Source: JAMXLO01 sp963726125
GTDB taxonomy: Bacteria; Pseudomonadota; Alphaproteobacteria; Acetobacterales; Acetobacteraceae
DNA: 64,000 bases
Direction: 5' to 3'
Assembly (NCBI GenBank): GCA_963726125.1
Contig: CAVSBG010000017.1
Location: 186,001-250,000 of the forward strand
Positions within the stretch are counted from its first letter, which is position 1; each line of letters begins with the position of its first letter. Positions 57,265-64,000 of this stretch are shown here, in pieces. Both the position numbers and the translations under genes were made by a program. The notes beneath the pieces were generated by a model that was not told where the DNA came from, made no database searches, and was given only the letters and a program-made list of their open reading frames with translations.

Positions 57265-60102
57265 TCACTCACCGAGGGGGTCGCCCAATTCATCCAGCAG
57301 TCGCTTCGCCGCCATCAGGTCGGCGGTCCCGAGACCCTCGGTGAAGCGGTCGTACACTTCCCCGATACGGGAAATCGCGTCCTTGTGGCGACCCTGATCG
57401 CGCAGCCGTTGCACGGCGCTGGTGGTGGCGCGCAGTTCCCAGGAAAGTGCGCCCTGCTGGCGTGACCGGTCGATCGCCTGACGGAAATGGTCTTCGGCGA
57501 CGGTGCCGGATCCATACTCGTCCTGCAGCACGAGCAATTCCGCTTTGATGCGCAGCAATTCGGCGACTATCCAACCTTCCTCGGTGCGGCCGGAGCGCTC
57601 GATTGCTGCGTCGACTGTGGCAAGTGCTTCCGCGATCTGCCCGATACGGCCTAAGGCGTCTGCCAGTTCGCCGAGGAACATGGATATCCCCCAGCTACTG
57701 AACGCCGCGTCGAGCTCATCAAAGCCGATGCGCAGCAGTGCTATTCCATCCAGCAGATCTCCGCGCTTGATAAGCAGCAGGCCCTGATAGGTGCGATGAT
57801 AGGCACGCCAGCCGGTCAGCGCGTGTCTTGTCGAGTGGTCGTGGAGGAGATCGATGTTGCGCTCCGCCAATTCCAAATCACCGACCCAAAGGGCGACCGG
57901 GCAAGCCGCGCGGGCGAGAGCCTGGCACAACGAATTTGGGTGATCAGCCGCCCGCGCCCGCTCGACCGCATCTTCCGCCATCTGCGTTGCCTGGTTCGGA
58001 AATCCCTGCAGCCATAGGATCAGTGCCAGGAATGTTCGTGCCACAAGCTGTTCGTCGAACTGAAAGCGGATGGATGAGCCGGATTGGTGCGCGGAGCCCT
58101 CGGCAATGACACGCTCCAAGTGTTGTCGCGCGTCGCTGTGATCCCCCCGGTGAAAGGAGGATATGCCTACCATTCGCTCGCCGACGAGCCGATCGGCGGG
58201 CGTTACGGCCAGAGCGGCGAATTGCCGGGCGTATGCGAGAGCCAGTTGCGTTTCGTGTGTCCACAGGCCGAAGAGTGCGCGCAGTTGGTAGTCGATATCG
58301 CCGACCTTCTCGGCGAGATTGAGGGCGCTCGTCCAGGCTATCAGGATTTCGCGCACCGTGCCGCCGGTAAAGTTCAGTGACGCACCAAGTGCCGCCTGCA
58401 GCTTCATCTCGTGGCGTGCGTCCGCGCTCTCCGTGGTAAGAGCTGCGAGCGCGCGCTCGACGCGAGTGCGGCACTCCAGCAGCAGTGAGAGGCGGGTCCA
58501 TAAGGGTACGGCCGCAGCGGTCAGGGCGACGCCGATGGATGCATCGCCATTTTGGGAAAATGCCCAATCAAGCGCTGACCGCAAATTGTCGATTTCCCGC
58601 GCATAATCCGTCAGCCATTCATTCGCAGGCCGCGTCAGCGCCTCACCTTCGGCGCGTTCGAAGAGTTCGTGGTAATGCTCCGCCTGGCGACGCGAAATCC
58701 GCTCGTGCTCGCCGCTTTCATGAAGCTTCTCGCTCGCGTATACGCTGGTTGTACCTAGTAAGCGAAACCGCGACTGGGTGCCGCTCACATCTGCAACGAC
58801 CAATGATTTCGCCACTAAATCGACGAGACAATTCAGAATGTCGATCTGTGTTTCGCCCTCTTCCGCAGATACTGCTGTTGCGGCTTCGATGGTAAAGTCG
58901 CCGGAAAAGACACCCAGTGTCTGGACAAGTTGCTGCTCCCTGGCGCTCAATAAGCTGTAGCTCCAGTCGATAACCGCTCGCATGGTCTGGTGGCGCGGAC
59001 TTGATGTGCGGCGCCCTGCGGCCAATAGCGACAAGGTGCTGTCGAGGCGTGCCGCAAGGTTGTCGACCCCTAGCAGTGCCACGGCAGGCGCGGCGAATTC
59101 GATGGCCAACGGCAGGCCGTCGAGCCGCCGGCAAATTTCCACGACCCGTGGGACATTGGCATCGGTCAGTGCAAAGTCTTCGGCGACCGCTATGACTCGC
59201 TCAACGAAGAGTTGGACCGCAGGGAAAGTCATTGCTTCAGCGACGGTCCGCGTCGACGACCGTCCGGGACTGTTCAGTGGTCTCAGGCGGTACTGGCCTT
59301 CACCACTAACTCTTAGCCGCTCCCTGCTGGTTGCCAGGATATCGACACCCGATGTGCCACTGAGAAGCGCTTCTGCCAGATCGGCTGCTGCGTCGATGAC
59401 GTGCTCGCAATTATCGAGCAGCAGCAGCATCCGATTGTCCTTCACGGCGGCGACCAGGGCGGGCAACGGATTCTCGGTGCGGATTTCCAGGCCGAGTACA
59501 CCTGCGACCGCGCTCGGCACCAGGCTGGGGTCGCGAAGCGGCGCCAGGTCGACCAGCCAGACGCCGTCCTGATACGCGGCGATCATACGCTCGGCGACGG
59601 CAAGGGCGACTGTCGTCTTGCCAATGCCACCAGGCCCAACGATCGTCACCAGGCGCTGGCGCGAGAGTTGCGCGACAAGCGTTGTCACGATTTCCTCGCG
59701 GCCAATCATCCGGGTTATCGCGAAAGGCAGATTGTGCAGAACCGCCGGCGCTGTTGACGGGGGCGGTGAGGCCTGCGACGGCTCCTCTTCGTGTATCCGT
59801 GCGACGAAATTGTAGCCCCTGCCTACAACGGTCGCGATGTAGCGATTAAGGCCTTGCCCGTCGCCGAGGGCGCGACGCAGAGCGCTGACCTGGATCGTCA
59901 GGCTGGCTTCTTCGACGGTCGTTGTTGGCCAGGCACGGGCGATCAGCTCCTCCTTGCTGACGACTTTGCCGGCCCGTTCGACCAGAGCGGCCAGGATATC
60001 GAAGGCGCGGCCACCAAGGCGCACTCGCTCATTGCCCTCCAGCAGAAGCCGCTGTGCAGTGAGGAGCCGGTAAGGGCCAAACGAAATTGCGCGTCCGTCC
60101 AT
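57265..60102 (-). CDS. Large regulator: OmpR-type winged helix, NTPase and TPR-like domains
   Basis: A 945-residue regulator. Residues 1-100 form an OmpR/PhoB-type winged helix (GRAFDILAALVERAGKVVSKEEL then ALRRALGDG). About residues 125-430 form an NTPase with Walker A VGPGGIGKTTVALAVAERM (156-164) and LLLLDNCEHVIDAAADL (Walker B-like, with DNCEH). The rest is helical repeats typical of TPRs (YEARQHL-like, FPNQATQMAEDAVERARAADHP). Such proteins are AfsR- or LuxR-like signal integrators. The start at 60102 begins the winged helix; the longer frame adds nothing recognisable. The sensed signal and targets are unknown. It ends about 140 bases from the SRP RNA. Confidence 0.85.
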   Translation of the reverse strand: MDGRAISFGPYRLLTAQRLLLEGNERVRLGGRAFDILAALVERAGKVVSKEELIARAWPTTTVEEASLTIQVSALRRALGDGQGLNRYIATVVGRGYNFVARIHEEEPSQASPPPSTAPAVLHNLPFAITRMIGREEIVTTLVAQLSRQRLVTIVGPGGIGKTTVALAVAERMIAAYQDGVWLVDLAPLRDPSLVPSAVAGVLGLEIRTENPLPALVAAVKDNRMLLLLDNCEHVIDAAADLAEALLSGTSGVDILATSRERLRVSGEGQYRLRPLNSPGRSSTRTVAEAMTFPAVQLFVERVIAVAEDFALTDANVPRVVEICRRLDGLPLAIEFAAPAVALLGVDNLAARLDSTLSLLAAGRRTSSPRHQTMRAVIDWSYSLLSAREQQLVQTLGVFSGDFTIEAATAVSAEEGETQIDILNCLVDLVAKSLVVADVSGTQSRFRLLGTTSVYASEKLHESGEHERISRRQAEHYHELFERAEGEALTRPANEWLTDYAREIDNLRSALDWAFSQNGDASIGVALTAAAVPLWTRLSLLLECRTRVERALAALTTESADARHEMKLQAALGASLNFTGGTVREILIAWTSALNLAEKVGDIDYQLRALFGLWTHETQLALAYARQFAALAVTPADRLVGERMVGISSFHRGDHSDARQHLERVIAEGSAHQSGSSIRFQFDEQLVARTFLALILWLQGFPNQATQMAEDAVERARAADHPNSLCQALARAACPVALWVGDLELAERNIDLLHDHSTRHALTGWRAYHRTYQGLLLIKRGDLLDGIALLRIGFDELDAAFSSWGISMFLGELADALGRIGQIAEALATVDAAIERSGRTEEGWIVAELLRIKAELLVLQDEYGSGTVAEDHFRQAIDRSRQQGALSWELRATTSAVQRLRDQGRHKDAISRIGEVYDRFTEGLGTADLMAAKRLLDELGDPLGE

Positions 60103-60310
60103 GGAGTAGACCCAGGTTCTGCTGAATTTTAGCCTGTTTCCATGTGACGCGGCCAGGGACGTTGATGCGATCCTAGCACGATCATGCCGGTGAAATTGCC
60201 GATGCAATTCGCTGCATCACGTCCGGCTTTGGTCGCTGATATTGCCGACGGCACCGTCCCGAGCCCATGCTTCGGCACGTGACCAAGCAACTGAGGGGCG
60301 GGACGATCCG

Positions 60311-61471
60311 ATGAAGATCACGAAGCTGGTACCGTGGCTGGTGAAGGCGGCGGGCACGTATTGGGGCGAATACTTCTTCGTTGAGGTCCGCACCGACGAA
60401 GGCGTCACCGGGTGGGGCGAGATCACCACCACGACGAAGATCGCCAACCGCGCCGTCGCGGGCATCATCCGGCAACTCAACGATCTGCTGGTCGGCGAGG
60501 ACCCTTCGCAGATCGAGCGGCTGTGGCACAAGACGTTCCGCTCGTTCACCTATACCGGTTCGCGTGGCGCCACGACCAATGTGGTCAGCGGTATCGACAT
60601 TGCGCTGTGGGACATTCGCGGCAAGGTGCTGGGCCAGCCGATCTATGAGCTGCTCGGCGGCAGGGTGCGCGACGACATCCTGCTGTATACGCATCCGAAC
60701 AGCCGCAATTTCGGCACCGATGAGGGCGTGGTCAAGGAAATCCGCGCCATCGTCGATTCTGGGCATACCGCGTTGAAGTTCGATCCGTTCCCGCATCTGA
60801 ATCGCATTGGGGCCGCGGATGACATCTACCTCGATGGCGGCATGAGCAAGCAGGGCGAGAAGATCGCGGCACAGTTGACCGCCCGCGTGCGCGAAATCGC
60901 CGGGCCGGATATCGAGATCCTGATCGACGCGCATGGCCGTTTTGATGTGCCAACGGCGATCCGGCTTTGCCGCAGTCTGGAAGATGCTGGCCAGATCGAC
61001 TGGTTCGAGGAGCCGGTGCCGGTCGAGAGCTATCACGCGCTGAAACAGGTGCGCGAGAAGGTCAGCGCGCGCATCAGTGTCGGCGAGCGGTTGCACACGC
61101 GCTGGGAAATCCTGCCGATACTGGAGAACCACCTGACCGACTACCTGATGCCGGACGTGACGTGGACCGGAGGGATCAGCGAGCTGAAGAAGATCGCGAC
61201 ACTGGCCGAGGCATTCTACATCCCGGTTTCACCGCACGACGCTAGCGGCCCGATCAATATCGTTGCCGGCGCGCATGTCATGATGTCGACGCCGAACTTC
61301 TACCGGCTGGAGACGTCGCGCTGGGATCTCTCGAGCTATAACGTGTTCATCGCAGAACCACTCGACAATAGCGGCGGGCGGTTGAAGATGCCGTCGAAGC
61401 CGGGGCTGGGGATCGAGATGAACATGGAGTTCCTGCGCGGCAACGTTGTGGACGGTTTCGGCGGTTCGTAG
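60311..61471 (+). CDS. Mandelate racemase / muconate lactonizing enzyme family dehydratase
   Basis: A 386-residue enolase-superfamily enzyme. The capping domain precedes a TIM barrel whose metal ligands are Asp206 (LIDAHGRFD), Glu233 (WFEEPVPV) and Glu259 (SVGERLHT). The His of SPHDASG follows near the C-terminus. The His-Gly after the first Asp and the Glu/His pair resemble sugar-acid dehydratases such as galactonate dehydratase rather than muconate cycloisomerases. It is convergent with the carbohydrate ABC transporter genes, consistent with sugar-acid catabolism. Start at 60311; GGGGCGGGAC upstream is a weak but acceptable site. Confidence 0.88.
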   Translation: MKITKLVPWLVKAAGTYWGEYFFVEVRTDEGVTGWGEITTTTKIANRAVAGIIRQLNDLLVGEDPSQIERLWHKTFRSFTYTGSRGATTNVVSGIDIALWDIRGKVLGQPIYELLGGRVRDDILLYTHPNSRNFGTDEGVVKEIRAIVDSGHTALKFDPFPHLNRIGAADDIYLDGGMSKQGEKIAAQLTARVREIAGPDIEILIDAHGRFDVPTAIRLCRSLEDAGQIDWFEEPVPVESYHALKQVREKVSARISVGERLHTRWEILPILENHLTDYLMPDVTWTGGISELKKIATLAEAFYIPVSPHDASGPINIVAGAHVMMSTPNFYRLETSRWDLSSYNVFIAEPLDNSGGRLKMPSKPGLGIEMNMEFLRGNVVDGFGGS

Positions 61472-61531
61472 CTTGCCGCGACCGCCAGCATGCGTTGCGG
61501 GTCGAAAGGGCAGGGGGCGCGGCTGCCGCGG

Positions 61532-62629
61532 TCAATCTGCGCGCAATGCCTGCTCTGTTGCTGCATCGAACAGGTGCAGTCGGTCCTGGTCGAACTCTAT
61601 CCACACAGGTTGATCGGCACGTAGCCGTACGTCTGGCGGCACGCTGACGATGATGAACGATTCGCCCAGGAACACGTGCACATAGGTGATGTCGCCGGTC
61701 GGCTCCACCGTGTAGACGCGGCTCGGGATCGTTCCGGGTGTGTCCTGCGCGTGCAGCAGTATCGTGCTGTGCCGTGCGCCGAGTATGACGGAGCCATCGC
61801 TCGCTGCCAGGGCGGTGCGCGCATTCCTTGGCGACAGATCACAGTGCCAGCCGCCGGAGCCTTGCAGCGCGGCGCCGCCCGGCGTCGCCAGCACCTGTGC
61901 GCTGACCAGACTCATCGCCGGGCTGCCGACGAAGCCGGCAACGAACGTATTCACGGGGTTTGCGAACACGCGTTCCGGTGCGTCGTACTGTTGCAGCACG
62001 CCGCCTCGCATCACCGCCATCTTGTCGGCCATCGTCACCGCCTCCAACTGATCGTGCGTGACGTAGATGACCGTTGCGTTGAGATCTTGGTGGAACCGCT
62101 TCAGCTCCGAGCGCATCTGCACCCTCAGCTTGGCATCGAGGTTGGATAGCGGCTCGTCCATCAGGAACACCAGCGGATCACGCACCAGCGCGCGTCCCAG
62201 TGCCACGCGCTGCTGCTGTCCCCCGGAGAGTTCGCGTGGACGGCGCTCCAGCAGGTGGGTGATGTCGAGCACCCGCGCCGCCTCGCGCACCTTGGTGTCG
62301 ATCGCCGCGCGCGACAGCTTCCGCATCCTCAGCGGAAAGGCGAGGTTGTGGAACACCGTCTTGTTCGGGTACAGCGCGTAGTTCTGAAACACCATCGCGA
62401 TATCGCGGTCTTTCGGATCGACATCGTTCACCAGACGATCACCGATGAAGATGTCACCCGAGGTGAGCTCGATCAGTCCGGCGACGAGATTGAGCGTTGT
62501 GGTCTTGCCGCATCCCGATGGACCAACAAGTGCCACGAACTCACCGTCGTTGACGGTCAACGACACATGGTCGACGGCAGCAACCGAGCCATACGTCTTC
62601 ACCACATCATCGAGCCGAACCTGCGCCAT
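61532..62629 (-). CDS. Carbohydrate ABC transporter ATPase (UgpC/MsmK type)
   Basis: A 365-residue ATPase. It has GPSGCGKTTTLNLVAG (Walker A), signature LSGGQQQRVALGRAL, Walker B FLMDEPLSNLDAKLR and switch VTHDQLEAVTMADK. The C-terminal TOBE/OB region (residues about 240-365) has the VEPTGDITYVHV pattern. The ATPase likely serves the two permeases located upstream on the same strand. The operon order here is permease-permease-ATPase, with a 22-base gap. Sugar identity is not readable. Confidence 0.9.
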   Translation of the reverse strand: MAQVRLDDVVKTYGSVAAVDHVSLTVNDGEFVALVGPSGCGKTTTLNLVAGLIELTSGDIFIGDRLVNDVDPKDRDIAMVFQNYALYPNKTVFHNLAFPLRMRKLSRAAIDTKVREAARVLDITHLLERRPRELSGGQQQRVALGRALVRDPLVFLMDEPLSNLDAKLRVQMRSELKRFHQDLNATVIYVTHDQLEAVTMADKMAVMRGGVLQQYDAPERVFANPVNTFVAGFVGSPAMSLVSAQVLATPGGAALQGSGGWHCDLSPRNARTALAASDGSVILGARHSTILLHAQDTPGTIPSRVYTVEPTGDITYVHVFLGESFIIVSVPPDVRLRADQPVWIEFDQDRLHLFDAATEQALRAD

Positions 62630-62651
62630 GCAACTTCCCGTCGTGTGATCG

Positions 62652-63503
62652 CTATGATTTCACCGCGCCTTCGGCGAGCGCGCGCACGAAGTATCGCTGA
62701 AGGATCAGGAACATCGTCACGACGGGCACGCTCATGATGAAGGCAGCAGCCATCAGGCCCGGCCAGTCAGTGGCATATTCGGTGAAGAACTGCTGCAGCC
62801 CCACTGGCAGCGTGAGCTTCTCCTTGCCGGTCAGGAACGTCAGCGCGTAGATGTATTCGTTCCAGGCCTGCACGAACGAGTAGATCGCGGTTGCGATGAT
62901 GCCCGGTGACGACAGCGGCATTACCACGCGTATGAACGCCTGGAACCGCGAGGCGCCGTCTATGCGTGCCGCCTGCTCAAGCTGAGGCGGGATGTTGTCG
63001 TAGAAGCCCTTCAGGAGCCAGATCGACAGTGGCAACCCGAAGGTCAGATAGGTGAGTATCAGCGACCACTCGGTGTTCACCAGCCGCAGCGTGCGCATCA
63101 TGATGAACAGCGGGATCAGGAACACGACGCCCGGGAACATGTTTCGCAGTAATACCGCGTAGAACAGCGTCTCCCGCCCGGGGAACCGAAAGCGGGAGAA
63201 GGCATAGGCTGCCGGTACGGCGATGATGACACCGATCACAGTCGTCGCTGAGGAGACCCAGAGGCTGTTCAGCATGTAGGTCAGGAATTCCTGGCCGACA
63301 TCGCTGCTGGGTGACAGGAGCCGCGTGTAATTCTGTAGTGTTGGATGGTGCGGCCACCACTCGGGCGGATACTGGGCGGCGGCGAACTGCGTCTTGACCG
63401 AGGTCAGCAACATCCACGCCATCGGCAAGACTGCGAAGAGCAGGAGCAGGGTGAGGAATGCCCACCCGCCGACGCGCCAGCCATCGATCCGTCTGGCCTT
63501 CAT
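62652..63503 (-). CDS. Carbohydrate ABC transporter permease (MalG type)
   Basis: A 283-residue inner-membrane permease with six helices. Text FAVLPMAWMLLTSVKTQF opens helix 1; the EAA-type coupling loop is EQAARIDGASRFQAFIRVVMPL; the end has VPVVTMFLILQRYFVRALAEG. The ATG at 63503 overlaps the stop of the upstream permease as ATGA; the longer frame to 63560 would overlap that permease further. It belongs to the CUT1 family for di/oligosaccharides or glycerol derivatives. Confidence 0.9.
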   Translation of the reverse strand: MKARRIDGWRVGGWAFLTLLLLFAVLPMAWMLLTSVKTQFAAAQYPPEWWPHHPTLQNYTRLLSPSSDVGQEFLTYMLNSLWVSSATTVIGVIIAVPAAYAFSRFRFPGRETLFYAVLLRNMFPGVVFLIPLFIMMRTLRLVNTEWSLILTYLTFGLPLSIWLLKGFYDNIPPQLEQAARIDGASRFQAFIRVVMPLSSPGIIATAIYSFVQAWNEYIYALTFLTGKEKLTLPVGLQQFFTEYATDWPGLMAAAFIMSVPVVTMFLILQRYFVRALAEGAVKS

Positions 63504-64000
63504 TCCGCGGCGCTTCGTCTGTTGCCGGTGAGCGCGCGGACATAGAAGTATCCGAGACACATCAGGATCAGGAACAGGATCACCGAATATGCGGCGGCCG
63601 CACCAAAGCGGAGGCGTCCGAATGCCATTTCATAGATCGCAGTGATCCAGATATGTGACGCTCCTGCCGGACCGCCGCCGGTCATGATCCATGGGATCGT
63701 GAAGGAGTTGATGCTGGTCACCACCAGCAGCAGCACGGTGATCGTGCTGACGCCGCGCAGATGTGGGAACGTCACGTGCCAGAACGCATGCCACGGTCCG
63801 GCGCCGTCCACGCGCGCGGCGCGCAGCAACTGATCGGGCACGGTCTGTAGCCCCGCCAGCACCATGATCATCGCGAAGGGGAATTCCTTCCAGATGTTCA
63901 CCACGATCAGCGACGGCAACACCGTGTTCACGTCGTCCAGGAAGATGATCGGCTTGTCGGTGATCCCCAGCGCGACCGACAGCGCGCCGATCACGCCGAA
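63500..64000 (-). CDS. Carbohydrate ABC transporter permease (MalF/UgpA type), 5' end missing
   Basis: The frame is open to the window edge; 166 C-terminal residues are visible. The coupling loop reads LLRAARVDGAGPWHAFWHV, and helices GVSTITVLLLVVTSINSFT and GAAAAYSVILFLILMCLGYF follow. It is the first-acting permease of the sugar transporter, coupled by ATGA overlap to the next permease. The substrate-binding protein gene probably lies beyond the window. Confidence 0.88.
   Translation of the reverse strand, partial: FGVIGALSVALGITDKPIIFLDDVNTVLPSLIVVNIWKEFPFAMIMVLAGLQTVPDQLLRAARVDGAGPWHAFWHVTFPHLRGVSTITVLLLVVTSINSFTIPWIMTGGGPAGASHIWITAIYEMAFGRLRFGAAAAYSVILFLILMCLGYFYVRALTGNRRSAAE

Overview
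The window looks like chromosome of an alphaproteobacterium, most likely from the Acetobacteraceae (Rhodospirillales). The base composition is high in G+C. Two conserved alphaproteobacterial gene arrangements are present: secA divergent from ppiC-like genes and argJ, and 4.5S RNA-dnaX-ybaB-recR. A Hint-domain protein and a 261-residue hypothetical protein also resemble families I associate with that family of bacteria. I could run no database search, so taxonomy and most substrate assignments are inference from recognisable protein families.

Layout. 1-8.5 kb is housekeeping: a partial periplasmic protein, a glycosyltransferase, secA, two parvulin-type isomerases and argJ. 8.9-15.3 kb is accessory: a small membrane protein, an enoyl-CoA hydratase-like gene, a Hint-domain gene, and a compact ThDP enzyme / beta-etherase-like GST / SDR operon. 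15.3-20.8 kb is nitrogen control: a porin, amt, glnK, glnA and glnB, with a good sigma-54 promoter upstream of glnB. 21.3-25.2 kb has a sulfotransferase-like protein, an aminotransferase, a PIN-toxin relic and a hypothetical gene. 25.3-30.9 kb holds an RND efflux pair and an esterase. 31.1-37.9 kb is an oxalate/C1 region: a stand-alone formyl-THF-hydrolase-like protein, an MFS transporter, a cupin, and gntR-oxc-frc. 38.1-46.1 kb has a branched-chain-amino-acid-type (Liv) ABC set without a binding protein, then a second RND pair. 46.1-52.2 kb has an SDR, a carboxymuconolactone-decarboxylase-family protein and a complete Liv ABC operon. 52.3-57.1 kb holds an amine oxidase, recR, ybaB, dnaX and the SRP RNA. 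57.3-64 kb has a large wHTH-NTPase regulator, an enolase-superfamily dehydratase and a sugar ABC transporter cut by the window edge.

How it fits together. The nitrogen block is a standard ammonium uptake and assimilation module (Amt gated by GlnK; GlnA and GlnB under NtrC/RpoN-type control). Frc and Oxc form the oxalate-to-formate cycle. A GntR/FCD regulator heads that operon and is divergent from the first Liv set, with a palindromic operator candidate between them. The enolase-superfamily enzyme next to the sugar ABC transporter suggests uptake and breakdown of a sugar acid.

Two window-wide features stand out. First, nine single-base frameshifts in eight genes lie between 10.7 and 43.4 kb. 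Nearly all are one-base overlengths of a short homopolymer, and each repaired product has normal family length, so sequencing or assembly error is the leading explanation. Second, a family of short C/G-rich palindromic repeats occurs at seven sites, one of them inside a signal peptide coding region.
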